Assembly: GCA_015075325.1 (NCBI GenBank)
Contig: JABTUP010000007.1
Coordinates: forward strand, 62,001 to 126,000
Length of the DNA: 64,000 nucleotides
Direction: 5' to 3'
Origin: Flavobacteriales bacterium
GTDB taxonomy: Bacteria > Bacteroidota > Bacteroidia > Flavobacteriales_E > Vicingaceae
Position numbers and translations under genes: made by a program. This document shows positions 1 to 9,159 of this stretch, piece by piece. Positions within the stretch are counted from its first letter, which is position 1, and each line of letters opens with the position of its first letter. The notes under the pieces were generated by a model that was given only the letters and a program-made list of their open reading frames with translations, ran no database searches and was not told where the DNA came from.

Positions 1-222
1 TTGGTTAGAGGAAAAGGATTGTTAAACGCTATTGTAATTAACGATACCGAAGACAGCTCAACGGCTTGGGATATTTGTATTAAATTACGAGATAACGGTT
101 TGTTGGCAAAACCAACGCATGGTAACATCATCCGTTTTGCACCACCATTGGTAATGAACAAAGAACAGCTTTTGGATTGTGTTGCCATCATCAAAAAAAC
201 CATTTTAGAGTTTAAAAAATAA
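1..222 (+). CDS. rocD: Ornithine aminotransferase, C-terminal end (partial)
   Basis: Only the last 73 codons are present; the gene enters from the left window edge already in frame, so its start is not visible. The residues [12 protein letters not shown] near the beginning, and the later pattern of a degenerate glycine-rich turn followed by [10 protein letters not shown], are typical of the small domain of ornithine--oxo-acid transaminase (class III PLP aminotransferases). These enzymes convert ornithine to glutamate semialdehyde in the cytoplasm. The catalytic lysine and PLP pocket lie upstream of the window. A strong intrinsic terminator follows the stop codon. Another class III aminotransferase cannot be fully excluded from the tail alone. 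Confidence 0.82.
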   Translation: MVRGKGLLNAIVINDTEDSSTAWDICIKLRDNGLLAKPTHGNIIRFAPPLVMNKEQLLDCVAIIKKTILEFKK

Positions 223-244
223 AAATAGTTTAATTGGATATTAT

Positions 245-287
245 AGAAGCCAAGCTTTTTTAAAAAGCTTGGCTTCTTATTTTTTTT
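245..287 (+). terminator. Intrinsic terminator after rocD
   Basis: Perfect 16-bp inverted repeat (arms 245-260 and 262-277, beginning AGAAGCCAAGC) around a single central T, followed by a T-rich run to 287. It sits 22 bp after the rocD stop. Confidence 0.9.
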
Positions 288-387
288 GATTCCTAAATAT
301 TCATCCTTCGTTCATGCAAAATTTATGTCTAATTCACGTTAATTAGTCTAATTTTACTTCTTTAACAGTTTTAAATTCATTTTTCGA

Positions 388-843
388 GTGGAAGAAAATA
401 TAAAATTAAAATTGCATCAACAGGCTATTGAAATGGCAAACAAACGAGTTGATGAATTGAAAGTAGCTTTAGTAGATGTGCAAGATGCTGCAAATAATGA
501 AACCAAAAGTACTGCTGGAGATAAGCACGAAACAGCTAAAGCAATGGCTCAGTTGGAAACTGAAAAGTTGAGCATTCAATTAAACGAAGCAATAAAAATA
601 ATTCAGACCTTGTCGCAAATAAACCCAATATTAAGGTTTAATAAAGCAAATTTGGGTAGTTTGGTTTTTACCAACAAAGGAAATTTTTATTTATCGGTAA
701 GCTTAGGTAAACTGTTGCTCGATAATGAAACTTATATTCTAATTTCAACATCATCACCAATTGGTAAATTGCTTCAAACAACAAAAGAGAAGGAAAACTT
801 CTCTTTTAATGGTATTGAATATGTGATTGAAAAAATATTATAA
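388..843 (+). CDS. Gre-like coiled-coil protein
   Basis: A 151-residue soluble protein that appears to start at GTG (388); no ATG lies nearby in frame before the conserved part. Residues about 1-75 are strongly helical and charged and hold the run ANNETKSTAGDKHETAKAMA. The C-terminal half (about 85-151) is beta-rich. This matches a Bacteroidota family resembling the coiled coil plus C-terminal domain of transcript-cleavage factors GreA/GreB. The family is often mis-annotated as 3-oxoacyl-ACP synthase, but no ketosynthase motif is present. A role at RNA polymerase is inference. A -7-like TAATTTTA lies at 349-356. The gene stands alone between the rocD terminator and a convergent gene. Confidence 0.6.
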   Translation: MEENIKLKLHQQAIEMANKRVDELKVALVDVQDAANNETKSTAGDKHETAKAMAQLETEKLSIQLNEAIKIIQTLSQINPILRFNKANLGSLVFTNKGNFYLSVSLGKLLLDNETYILISTSSPIGKLLQTTKEKENFSFNGIEYVIEKIL

Positions 844-879
844 TCTATATCAATGGTTCATTAATCAATCTATAACAAC

Positions 880-3030
880 TTATTTGCTCAAAATTTTAAA
901 TTCTGTTCTTCGGTTTTGTTGATGAGCATCTTCTTTTTCGTCTTCAAATTTCAATTTCGCAATTTCAGCATCAGTAATAATTAGTTTTTGCTCACCATAA
1001 CCTTTAGAAACCAAACGGTCGGTTGCGATACCAGCTTTTATCAAATAATCAACACACGATTGGGCTCTTTTTTGCGACAAATCTTCGTTGTATTTGTCAC
1101 CTCCACGAGAATCGGTATGTGCCGAAAGTTCAATTTTAATGGTTGGGTTTTCTAGTAACAATTTGGCTAAACGATCCAATTCATTTTTTGATGCATCACG
1201 TAAGGTTGCTTTGTTGTAATCGTAAAAAATGTTTTTTAATACAATGGTACTTCCAACTTCCACTTTTTGTAAGTCGATGTTTTTTTCAACTTCCTGGTAG
1301 GCAGCAGTTTCGGGTATATCGAAGTTTTCGGAATGGAATAAATAACCATCAGCACGAACAATTAAACCATAGTTTTTACCAGAAGGTAACGATACCAAAT
1401 ATTTACCTGTGGTAGCATTCGATTCAAATTTTGCCAGTGTTTTGTTTTCTTCCACATCAATCAATTCAATGTCAGAATATAAAGGTTTTAAGGTTTTTGC
1501 ATCACGTACAACTCCTTTTAAAATGGTAATTCGTTTGGTTGCAGCATCAACTTGTTTTTCAACTATTTTTTCGCGAACAGGCTCAGTAATATTTGCCAGT
1601 AAGTTATCTTCGGCACTCAACTGAACTGGTTTTTCTGGTCCTAAAAAAGTAATCATGTAAATATCTTTTTCACCAAAGCCATCTGCTTTAAATGATGAGT
1701 AGTAACCTCTTCTACCACTTGCATTAATTACAAAAAACACATCATCATCAACTGAGTTGATTGGGTACCCAATGTTTTCTGGTTTGCCCCAAGTAACGCC
1801 ATCATCTTGTAATTTCGACATAAAAATATCGTAACCACCCATGGTTTCGTGTCCTTGCGAACTAAAATACAATGTTTTACCGTCGGGGTGAATTACCACA
1901 CTTTCTTCATTGTATTTGGTATTTATAGTTGGACCAACATTTACAGCAACTCCCCATTCTTTTTTAACATCATCCCACTTGGTGAAGTAAATATCATGTT
2001 CGCCTAAACCACCTGGTTTGTTTGAAACAAAATACAGGGTTTTGCCATCGTTTGAATAACTAGCAGAAGATTCGTGGTATTTGGTGTTGATGTTTTTATT
2101 CATTTTTACTGGTTTCGACCATACAGCACCAACCAATTTTGTTTCATAAAGGTTTCCGTCACCTTTATCGTCTTTGTAAATAATCATGCTTTGAGCATCG
2201 GGAGCAACTGCAACTGTTGCATCGTGTTGTTCAGAGTTAACATTGGTTCCCATGTTTTGGGGGGTTGTCCATTTTCCATCTGCTTTAGTAGAAATGTAAA
2301 TGTCTTCATAGTATTCGTTTAAACCATCGGCTACAGCTCCTCCAGTTGTGGTGTTTCTTCTGGAAGTAAACATCATTACCGATTCATCGGCAGAAATAAT
2401 AGCTCCATATTCAGGGTATTTTGAGTTGATTACGTTTCCAAAGTTATCAATGAAAGCACGAACAGGTTTTGCTACTAATTTTTTACCCATTTCACATTCT
2501 CTAATACGTTTTTCGGTTTCTTCTACTTCAATGGGGTCTTTTCCTGTTAATATTGAACGATGAATTTTAAAAGCGGCTATTGCTTTATCGAATTGCATGG
2601 TTAATTGAAAACCAATTCCCAAATAATAATTGATATCGGGAGTAACATTTGGATTTAGTTTTTGGGCTTTTTGAAAGTGAGGTAAACATTCTTCTTTATA
2701 AATTGATGAAGCCAAATAGCATCGTCCTAATCGATAATTTAATTGAGCATTATCGGGGTTAAATTTGTTTGCTTCAAATAAAATTGGCAAGGCTTCTTTG
2801 TGGTAACTAGCTCTAATTCTGTAATCCTGATGATTTGCATCCATAAAAGATTCTGGATAGATTTCATAAATCTTATAACCTTCATCGAGTTTTTCTTTGG
2901 CTAATTTAAATTCTTCTTTTCTTTCCTTGAATAAATTCTTATCGAAAGGTACATCCTGAGCTAGAGAGGTAAAAGTTAAAAGTAGAAAGTTAAAAGTCAG
3001 CACTAATGCTATATATAATCTTGTATTCAT
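880..3030 (-). CDS. PorE-like OmpA-family protein (TPR, propeller, CRD, OmpA)
   Basis: 716 residues with a signal peptide ending about LAQ (residue 25). The order of parts is: TPR-like repeats (about 50-190), a WD40-like PD40 beta-propeller (about 200-470, blades such as SNDGKTLYFVSNKPGG and HPDGKTLYFSSQGHETMGG), a carboxypeptidase-regulatory-like beta domain (about 500-590) and a C-terminal OmpA peptidoglycan-binding domain (about 600-716, with HTDSRGGDKYNEDLSQKRA and NRRTEF). This is the architecture of PorE, which ties the type IX secretion machinery to peptidoglycan. No lipobox cysteine is visible, unlike PorE lipoproteins, so it may be a paralogue. It follows the TPR gene at 3070 after 39 bp, probably in one operon. 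Confidence 0.72.
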   Translation of the reverse strand: MNTRLYIALVLTFNFLLLTFTSLAQDVPFDKNLFKERKEEFKLAKEKLDEGYKIYEIYPESFMDANHQDYRIRASYHKEALPILFEANKFNPDNAQLNYRLGRCYLASSIYKEECLPHFQKAQKLNPNVTPDINYYLGIGFQLTMQFDKAIAAFKIHRSILTGKDPIEVEETEKRIRECEMGKKLVAKPVRAFIDNFGNVINSKYPEYGAIISADESVMMFTSRRNTTTGGAVADGLNEYYEDIYISTKADGKWTTPQNMGTNVNSEQHDATVAVAPDAQSMIIYKDDKGDGNLYETKLVGAVWSKPVKMNKNINTKYHESSASYSNDGKTLYFVSNKPGGLGEHDIYFTKWDDVKKEWGVAVNVGPTINTKYNEESVVIHPDGKTLYFSSQGHETMGGYDIFMSKLQDDGVTWGKPENIGYPINSVDDDVFFVINASGRRGYYSSFKADGFGEKDIYMITFLGPEKPVQLSAEDNLLANITEPVREKIVEKQVDAATKRITILKGVVRDAKTLKPLYSDIELIDVEENKTLAKFESNATTGKYLVSLPSGKNYGLIVRADGYLFHSENFDIPETAAYQEVEKNIDLQKVEVGSTIVLKNIFYDYNKATLRDASKNELDRLAKLLLENPTIKIELSAHTDSRGGDKYNEDLSQKRAQSCVDYLIKAGIATDRLVSKGYGEQKLIITDAEIAKLKFEDEKEDAHQQNRRTEFKILSK

Positions 3031-3069
3031 AAGTTGTCTTTTTATTGCTTTGAAAGTATTCTTCTTTTA

Positions 3070-4131
3070 TTAGTTACAGCTCTCTTGAGCAAATGTTTTT
3101 CCATTTTTCAACCCTAGTGATGCTGCTTTATTCCAATCTTCACATGCTTTATCTTCTTTGCGGAGCATTTCGTAAGCTATACCTCTGTTTAAGTATGCTG
3201 GACCAAAATCGTCTTGTAATAAAATGGCTTTATTGCAATCGTCAACTGCACCTTTGTAATCTTCTAGTTTATATTTTGAAGCGGCTCTGTTGTTATAAGC
3301 CTGAACATAACTTGCTTTTAAACGTAGTGCATTATTAAAATCTTCGATTGCTTCTTTGTAATCGCCTTTTTCGTGTTTAGTATATCCTCGGTTGTTATAG
3401 GCAATATAATAATCGTTTTTTAGCTCAATAGCTTTGGTGTAGTTTTTTATCGCTTCATCGTATTGTTTGTCTATTCGCAATACACTTCCTAAATTGTTGT
3501 AAGCAAAATACAATTTATCATCAGCCAACACTGCTTTTTTGTAATCGGCAATTGCTCCTTTTATATCGTTGGTTTGACGTTTTGCACTTCCTCTATCGTT
3601 AAAAGCATAAGCAAAGTTTGATTTGTTTTTTATAGCATTATCGTAATCGGCAATAGCTTCGGTGTATTTTTCTTCCAGAAAATATAAACCACCTCTGTAA
3701 TAATAAGCATCGGCATTGGTGTTTTCTTGTTCAATTGCTTTGGTAAAATCAACCATTGCTTGTTCCTTCTCGTTTCTTTCGTAGTGCGAACGTGCTTTTA
3801 AAAAATAAACACCAACATATTCGGGGTTAATTTGTATTAATGAATTTAAATCCATTATTGCACCAGCATAATCTTTCTTTTGAAATTTAACCGAACCTCT
3901 GTTAAAAATGGCTTTTTCGAAAGTAGGAACCAATGCAATAGCTTCATTAAAATCGGCCATAGCACCATCGTAATCTTTCGCATTAAATTTTTCTGTTCCG
4001 CTGTTGTAAAGTTCTTCGGCTTTAGCCACATTTAATGCCGACTCGTCGCCAACTTTTACATCTTGTGCAAAATAGTTTGTTGTGTTAAATAATATAACAA
4101 AACTCACCAGTGTAATTTTCCAATTTATCAT
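3070..4131 (-). CDS. Secreted TPR-repeat protein
   Basis: 353 residues: a signal peptide (cleavage near FAQ, about residue 22), then roughly nine tandem 34-residue tetratricopeptide repeats covering almost the whole mature chain. Typical repeat text is AIADYDNAIK and AYNNRGYTKHEKGDYKEAI. TPR arrays form a superhelical protein-binding surface; no catalytic domain is present. It precedes the PorE-like gene by 39 bp on the same strand, so the two are likely co-expressed and may act together in the periplasm; that partnership is inference. Translation starts at ATG 4131. TPR repeats alone do not define a function. Confidence 0.75.
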   Translation of the reverse strand: MINWKITLVSFVILFNTTNYFAQDVKVGDESALNVAKAEELYNSGTEKFNAKDYDGAMADFNEAIALVPTFEKAIFNRGSVKFQKKDYAGAIMDLNSLIQINPEYVGVYFLKARSHYERNEKEQAMVDFTKAIEQENTNADAYYYRGGLYFLEEKYTEAIADYDNAIKNKSNFAYAFNDRGSAKRQTNDIKGAIADYKKAVLADDKLYFAYNNLGSVLRIDKQYDEAIKNYTKAIELKNDYYIAYNNRGYTKHEKGDYKEAIEDFNNALRLKASYVQAYNNRAASKYKLEDYKGAVDDCNKAILLQDDFGPAYLNRGIAYEMLRKEDKACEDWNKAASLGLKNGKTFAQESCN

Positions 4132-4260
4132 AGTATTTTCAATTATAAAGAGCCAAGATAATAATAATGTTTAATTAATTCAATTTTATTAGGATTTGAT
4201 TTTTTAATAGTTAATAACAAAAAGCAGTGTTTATTTATCTAAATCAATAATTTTACCAAA

Positions 4261-5124
4261 GTGATGAAAATGCCAAATAACACCCTAACTGCTGTAATTT
4301 CTTACATTAAAACAGAGCTCTCTGATTTGTATGAAGATACGGAAATTAAAAGCATGACCCATATTATGCTCGACCATTTTTTTTCTATTTCAAAAAAAGA
4401 GTTGATTTTAGAGAAGAATAAACGGTTGTCGGAATCGGAATTACTTCAAATTATATATGTCGTTAAGGATTTAAAAAAACTTAAACCGTTGGCTTATATT
4501 TTTGGTGAGTGGGAATTTTATGGATTGCCTTTTAAAGTTAATCAACACACCTTAATTCCTCGTCCAGAAACCGAAGAATTGGTTCAACTTATTGTAAACG
4601 AAAATAAATTGGAAAAACTACATGTTTTAGACATTGGAACTGGTTCGGGTTGTATTGCCATTGCCATAAAAAAACAACTGCCCGAAAACACCATTACTGC
4701 ATTTGATGTTTCGGAAGAAGCATTAATTATTGCAAAACAAAACGCCTTGCTTAATGAAGTGGAAGTAAATTTTAAACAAATAAATATTTTAAAACCACTT
4801 AAAATAGTTGAGCAATTTGATGTGATAGTAAGTAATCCGCCATACATTCCGATAAAAGACAAAGAAATAATGAAAAAAAATGTGCTGGATTTTGAGCCAC
4901 ACCTTGCTTTGTTTGTTGAAAACGATAATACGTTATTATTTTACAAAGCCATTGCTCAATTTGCATTAACCAACCTTACTCCAAACGGAAAATTGTATGT
5001 TGAAATTCACGAAGAATTAGGACAAGAAGTGAAATCGTTATTCGAAAAAACGGGTTTTGATGCCGTAAAAATCATAAACGACATGAATAATAAAAATCGA
5101 ATAGTAAGCTGTATAAAAAAATAA
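4261..5124 (+). CDS. prmC: Release factor glutamine methyltransferase
   Basis: A 287-residue class I SAM-dependent methyltransferase that methylates the GGQ glutamine of peptide-chain release factors. A helical N-terminal substrate domain (about 1-90) is followed by the RPETEELV motif (about 101-108), SAM motif I DIGTGSGCIAIAI starting at Asp124, and the catalytic NPPY at 192-195, the PrmC/HemK signature for glutamine. The given start is GTG at 4261; an ATG at 4264 directly after it is equally possible. It reads in the same direction as the HD-domain gene 41 bp downstream. Confidence 0.93.
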   Translation: MMKMPNNTLTAVISYIKTELSDLYEDTEIKSMTHIMLDHFFSISKKELILEKNKRLSESELLQIIYVVKDLKKLKPLAYIFGEWEFYGLPFKVNQHTLIPRPETEELVQLIVNENKLEKLHVLDIGTGSGCIAIAIKKQLPENTITAFDVSEEALIIAKQNALLNEVEVNFKQINILKPLKIVEQFDVIVSNPPYIPIKDKEIMKKNVLDFEPHLALFVENDNTLLFYKAIAQFALTNLTPNGKLYVEIHEELGQEVKSLFEKTGFDAVKIINDMNNKNRIVSCIKK

Positions 5125-5165
5125 ATTCTGATTAATTTTATTCTTCAAAACTAAACTAGCATAAG

Positions 5166-5774
5166 TTGAGCGAAAAAAAACTTTTACTTACTATTGTTCA
5201 AGAACACGTTACTGAGGTTTTTTCAAAATCCAAACAACAATTGCTTTATCACAACATCAATCACACCATAGACGTGGTAAATTCGGCTCTAGAGCTTGGT
5301 GATAGACATCATTTGTCTGGGGAAAATTTAGAAATTTTGTTAATTGCTGCTTGGTTTCATGATATTGGTTACTTAAAAAATAGTATAAATCATGAAAAAC
5401 ATAGTGCGAATACTGCAGCCCGATTTTTAGAAAAAAATAAATTCCCCGAAAAAAGTACCAAAAAAGTACAACAATGTATTTTAGCTACCAAGCTAGATGC
5501 TAAGCCATTAACAATTTTAGAAAAAATATTGGTTGATGCCGATTTGTATGGTTTAAGTACCGAAAATCATTTTAAAAATGCTGCTCTGTTGCGACAGGAA
5601 TTGAGTATATTAAACAACAAAGTAATAGATGATATAGAGTGGTTGAAAACAGAAATACACTTTTTAAGCAACCACCATTACCACACCAATTATGCAATTG
5701 AGCACCTTGAACCACTTAAACAACAGCATTTAAGTCAGCGAATTAAAGAATTAGAAACTTTAATGAAAATATAA
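5166..5774 (+). CDS. HD-domain metal-dependent phosphohydrolase
   Basis: 202 residues of cytoplasmic, mostly helical protein. The HD signature is visible: an early His in the HNINHTIDVV stretch, the central His65-Asp66 pair in AAWFHDIGY, and a later Asp in VDADLYGLS. These residues bind the divalent metals used for phosphomonoester or phosphodiester hydrolysis in this superfamily. The substrate cannot be predicted. The start is TTG (5166); no ATG lies upstream in frame before the stop. It is 41 bp after prmC and probably shares its transcript. Confidence 0.7.
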   Translation: MSEKKLLLTIVQEHVTEVFSKSKQQLLYHNINHTIDVVNSALELGDRHHLSGENLEILLIAAWFHDIGYLKNSINHEKHSANTAARFLEKNKFPEKSTKKVQQCILATKLDAKPLTILEKILVDADLYGLSTENHFKNAALLRQELSILNNKVIDDIEWLKTEIHFLSNHHYHTNYAIEHLEPLKQQHLSQRIKELETLMKI

Positions 5775-5853
5775 TATTTTATTGAGCAATAAATACTTAG
5801 CATTATACAATTGGTTGAAGTAAAAAAAAACTACAACTAAAAAGTAAAAAAAG

Positions 5854-5883
5854 TTGGAGGAATTAAAAAAATATATACTTTTG
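5854..5883 (+). promoter_or_regulatory. Promoter of the tRNA pair
   Basis: TTG at 5854-5856 and TACTTTTG at 5876-5883, separated by 19 nt, match the Bacteroidota sigma-A consensus (TTG / TAnnTTTG). Transcription would start about 70 nt before tRNA-Gly. Confidence 0.75.
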
Positions 5884-5959
5884 CACACTCCTTTTTAAAG
5901 GAGAATGTTCTTAACAAGAAATTAGTCGGTAAAACGATATACCTTATAAGAAATTATAA

Positions 5960-6032
5960 GCGAGAGTAGCTCAGCTGGTAGAGCGCGACCTTGCCAAGGT
6001 CGAGGTCGCGGGTTCGAACCCCGTCTCTCGCT
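5960..6032 (+). tRNA. tRNA-Gly (GCC)
   Basis: A complete 73-nt cloverleaf. Acceptor arms GCGAGAG (5960-5966) and CTCTCGC (6025-6031) pair fully. The anticodon stem CGACC/GGTCG encloses the loop TTGCCAA with anticodon GCC at 5993-5995. The T-loop contains GGTTCGAACC. CCA is not encoded. Confidence 0.97.
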
Positions 6033-6054
6033 CTTCTTTTTTTATAAAAGAGAT

Positions 6055-6141
6055 GCTCGGGTGGTGGAATTGGTAGACACGCCGGACTTAAAATCCTGTG
6101 CTCGTAAGGGCGTGCGGGTTCAAGTCCCGCCCCGAGTACCA
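6055..6141 (+). tRNA. tRNA-Leu (TAA)
   Basis: A class II tRNA with a long variable arm. Acceptor arms GCTCGGG (6055-6061) and CCCGAGT (6131-6137) pair with one G-U; the discriminator A is followed by an encoded CCA at 6139-6141. The anticodon TAA is at 6089-6091. The anticodon stem has one C-U mismatch. It lies 22 nt after tRNA-Gly on the same transcript. Confidence 0.95.
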
Positions 6142-6189
6142 AAATCAGAGTGAGAATGAGAGCGAAAGCGAACATACTCCTCTGATTTT
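6141..6189 (+). terminator. Terminator of the tRNA pair
   Basis: Arms AAAATCAGAG (6141-6150) and CTCTGATTTT (6180-6189) are perfectly complementary across a 29-nt loop, and the second arm runs into an eight-T tract. It begins directly at the encoded CCA end. Confidence 0.65.
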
Positions 6190-6229
6190 TTTTCATTCTC
6201 ATTCTGTTTCTCACCTCAAAACTATCGGA

Positions 6230-6574
6230 ATGTTTGATTTTCAAAAACTAGAAGTTTACAAAAAAGCTAAAGGTTTTCATATTTCTTGCAAAAAGTTAAT
6301 TATTGAGAAAAAAGTTGATAGTTATGTCAGAGATCAGTTGGGACGTGCTTCCTTTAGCGTGCCACTAAATATTGCTGAAGGTTCTGGTAAATTTTCAAAG
6401 GCTGATAGAAAAAATTATTTTACCACTGCAAGAGCTTCGGTTTTTGAGTGTGTAGCTATTTTAGACATACTTTCAGATGAGGAAAAAATTACAAAAATAG
6501 AATTTGAAGTATATCAACAAAACGCTGACGAACTTTCAAGAATTCTTTATGCTATGATTAAGAATCTCTCTTAA
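6230..6574 (+). CDS. Four-helix-bundle protein (23S rRNA IVP family)
   Basis: 114 residues beginning MFDFQKLEVYKKAKGF. This start motif, the later FSVPLNIAEGSGKFS and the final helix are hallmarks of the S23/four-helix-bundle family, first found in 23S rRNA intervening sequences but widespread as free-standing genes in Bacteroidota. The family has no settled biochemical function; pentameric bundles that may bind nucleic acid have been proposed. The start at ATG 6230 gives the family's usual length and avoids reading through the tRNA. It lies just behind the tRNA-Leu terminator with no obvious promoter of its own. Confidence 0.85.
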   Translation: MFDFQKLEVYKKAKGFHISCKKLIIEKKVDSYVRDQLGRASFSVPLNIAEGSGKFSKADRKNYFTTARASVFECVAILDILSDEEKITKIEFEVYQQNADELSRILYAMIKNLS

Positions 6575-6766
6575 TTTAGCACACAACATATTCAAAACAC
6601 TTGTGAATGGGCTTCCACCTCTCACTTGTAAAGTTAAATCCCATTCGTCTTTTTGATGTTTGGGATTTTTCGTTTATAAAAGTGTTAAATGAAAAGTTTT
6701 AGCTTATAAAACCTAATTTGTTAACAGTTGTAATTTTTGATGAAATTGCTGGAAGAAAAATGAAAT

Positions 6767-8323
6767 TTAACTTTTAGCAACAATTGCTAAAGCACAGTTT
6801 TGTCCGTCGATTGCAGCAGAAACAATACCGCCTGCATAACCAGCACCCTCGCCACAAGGGTAAAGTCCTTTTAAATTGGGATGTTCAAAAAATTCGCGGT
6901 CGCGAGGTATTTTTACAGGAGAAGAAGTTCTGCTTTCTACAGCAACAATAATAGCATCTTTAGTTAAATAACCATTCATTTTTTTGCCAAAAGCTTTAAA
7001 TCCTTCTTGCAGTGCATAAACCATTTTTTTTGGTAAAATTTGATGTATTGGAGCTGAAACAACACCTGGTTTATAAGAGCATTTTGGTAGCGAATCGGAA
7101 GTTTTGTTGTTAATAAAATCAATTAATCGTTGGGCTGGAGCAATTTGTCCGAAGTTGTTTTTTACATCATTTTTTCCACCCACAAAAGTTGCTCTTTCTA
7201 CCGCTTCCTGAAATTTTAATCCTGCCAAAGGACCAAATTGTTTAAATTCTTCTAAATCTTCTTGCTCAACAGTTACCACTATTCCTGAATTAGCAAAAGG
7301 ATTGTTGCGTTTTGATGGCGACCAACCATTTGTTACAATTTCGCCTGGAGCAGTGGCACATGGAGCAATAACACCTCCAGGACACATACAAAACGAAAAT
7401 ACCCCCCGTTGTTTTACTTGATGAACCAATTTATAGGAAGCAGGAGGGAGGTAATCATTTTTTGTAGGGCAGTGGTATTGTACCTTATCAATTAATTCTT
7501 GAGGGTGTTCTACTCTAACACCTAAAGCAAAAGGTTTGGATTCAATCAACACTTTTTTATGGTGAAGCAAATAAAAAATATCGCGAGCCGAATGTCCGGT
7601 GGCTAAAATGGTATTTTCGGCAAAATACGTTTTGTTGTGTTGGTCTATTACTCCGTTAAGTTTATTATTTTCAATCACCAAATCAACCACTTGCGTATCG
7701 AAATGAATTTCTCCACCATATTTTAAAACCGTTTCGCGAATGGCAGTAACCACTTTGGGTAATTTGTTGGTACCAATGTGAGGGTGAGCATCAACCAAAA
7801 TACTTTCATCAGCACCATGCTCTACTAAAATGTTTAATATATCGGTTACATTTCCTCGCTTGGTAGAGCGGGTGTATAACTTTCCGTCGGAGTAAGTGCC
7901 TGCTCCACCTTCGCCAAAGCAGTAATTTGAATTGGGGTTTACGATTTGATTTTTTGTTAACGCTGCCAAATCTCTTCTTCGGCTTCTAACGTCTTTTCCT
8001 CGTTCCAACACAATGGGTTTAAAGCCTTGCTCTATAAGTTTAAGAGCAGCAAACATGCCAGCCGGACCAAAACCAATTACATTAACTGTTGGTTTGTTGG
8101 CTACGTTTTGGTAAGTGGTTTTGTTTATTCTGTTTGGAACAGTTTCGTTAATATAAACTTCTATTTTTAAGTTAATTTTTACTGGGTTTTTCCTTGCGTC
8201 AATCGAACGTTTTATAATTCGAAAATCAAAATCGGTTTTGCTAATTTGTTGTCCAATAAGTTGTTTCAACAGTAATTCGTTTGCTGCTTCTTCAGGTAAA
8301 ACGGATATTTCTATGGTTTGCAT
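6767..8323 (-). CDS. FAD-dependent dehydrogenase (COG2509-like)
   Basis: 518 residues of cytoplasmic oxidoreductase. A small N-terminal domain (about 1-75) precedes a Rossmann dinucleotide site with GFGPAGMFAALKL and the ribose-binding acidic residue in VLERG, starting near residue 84. The FAD-binding GEGGAGTYSDGKLYTRS and the C-terminal CGEGAGYAGGIVSAAIDG are also present. This matches the uncharacterised NAD(P)/FAD-dependent family related to geranylgeranyl-reductase and HI0933-like proteins; the substrate is unknown. The gene stands alone, 85 bp upstream of porT on the same strand. Confidence 0.8.
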   Translation of the reverse strand: MQTIEISVLPEEAANELLLKQLIGQQISKTDFDFRIIKRSIDARKNPVKINLKIEVYINETVPNRINKTTYQNVANKPTVNVIGFGPAGMFAALKLIEQGFKPIVLERGKDVRSRRRDLAALTKNQIVNPNSNYCFGEGGAGTYSDGKLYTRSTKRGNVTDILNILVEHGADESILVDAHPHIGTNKLPKVVTAIRETVLKYGGEIHFDTQVVDLVIENNKLNGVIDQHNKTYFAENTILATGHSARDIFYLLHHKKVLIESKPFALGVRVEHPQELIDKVQYHCPTKNDYLPPASYKLVHQVKQRGVFSFCMCPGGVIAPCATAPGEIVTNGWSPSKRNNPFANSGIVVTVEQEDLEEFKQFGPLAGLKFQEAVERATFVGGKNDVKNNFGQIAPAQRLIDFINNKTSDSLPKCSYKPGVVSAPIHQILPKKMVYALQEGFKAFGKKMNGYLTKDAIIVAVESRTSSPVKIPRDREFFEHPNLKGLYPCGEGAGYAGGIVSAAIDGQNCALAIVAKS

Positions 8324-8408
8324 AAAATTATCTATTACTGATTAGAGATTGGAGGTTATTGTTTGCTTTCATTTTCAAATTTTCAAATGGAAATATTTTC
8401 AAATTAAT

Positions 8409-9131
8409 TTATCCTTCAAAAGTTAATGAAAGTAAAAACATTTTGGTTTTCAGTTTGTCAATAGGGTTAGAGAATGCATTATCTTCACGATAGTGAATAT
8501 CTTTTAAACCGTACGACATTTTAAGCTCTAAACCGAATTTAAAGTATTCGAGATAAAAATCGGTGCCAACTCCAATTTCGCCCATAAAATCGTGTTTGCC
8601 TATTTTAATAAAAATATCGTTTAAGTTGGTTGATTTATTTTCCGCACTTTCGTTAGAAGCTAAATCTAAACTGTATGCTGCACCACCAATAATATAAGCA
8701 CTAAAATTGTTTAATCGTTTGGATTTAATTTTTAAGTTAAGCGGAAAATTTACAAGGGTTGATTCAATGGCTTTAATATATTGTTTTACACCATCTAAGG
8801 TTTGAAATGTATAGATAAGTTTACGCTGTGAAAAAGCTAAATTTGGGGTAAAACGTAAACCAAAATATTCGCCCAAATGCATTTCTGAAACAATTCCCAA
8901 GTTGAATCCGGTAGTGCTTTGAGGTTCTAAAATTAGTAAAGTATCTGCACCGTAAACATTTGGCGAAAATCTGTCGAGCCTGAAATTAGCGGAATTTAGT
9001 CCGAGTAAAAAACCAAAGTGCATAAATCGTTGCTCAAACTTAGGAAGATTAAGCGTTGTTTCTCGCTGACCAAAAACACTAACCGTTAAGGTTGAAAGGA
9101 TGAGTAACAGTATTATTTTTTGTTTAAACAT
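8409..9131 (-). CDS. porT: Type IX secretion protein PorT/SprT
   Basis: 240 residues from ATG 9131, chosen because MFKQKIILLLILSTLTVSVFG forms a proper signal peptide; a longer reading from 9194 would overlap ubiE and bury it. The mature part is an eight-stranded-type outer-membrane beta-barrel with alternating aromatic/polar strands and the PorT-like opening NLPKFEQRFMHFGFLLGLN. PorT is an essential outer-membrane part of the T9SS. It lies 28 bp downstream of ubiE; the ubiE-porT order is the common flavobacterial arrangement as I recall it. Its identity fits the two T9SS substrates in this window. Confidence 0.82.
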   Translation of the reverse strand: MFKQKIILLLILSTLTVSVFGQRETTLNLPKFEQRFMHFGFLLGLNSANFRLDRFSPNVYGADTLLILEPQSTTGFNLGIVSEMHLGEYFGLRFTPNLAFSQRKLIYTFQTLDGVKQYIKAIESTLVNFPLNLKIKSKRLNNFSAYIIGGAAYSLDLASNESAENKSTNLNDIFIKIGKHDFMGEIGVGTDFYLEYFKFGLELKMSYGLKDIHYREDNAFSNPIDKLKTKMFLLSLTFEG

Positions 9132-9159
9132 TATTCCTAAAAACGACCTTTTTTTAATT

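Noticed and set aside
5954-6244. Open frame antisense to the two tRNA genes
   Set aside because: The translation is the familiar spurious product of reading tRNA backwards; the tRNA structures are complete and dominate the region.
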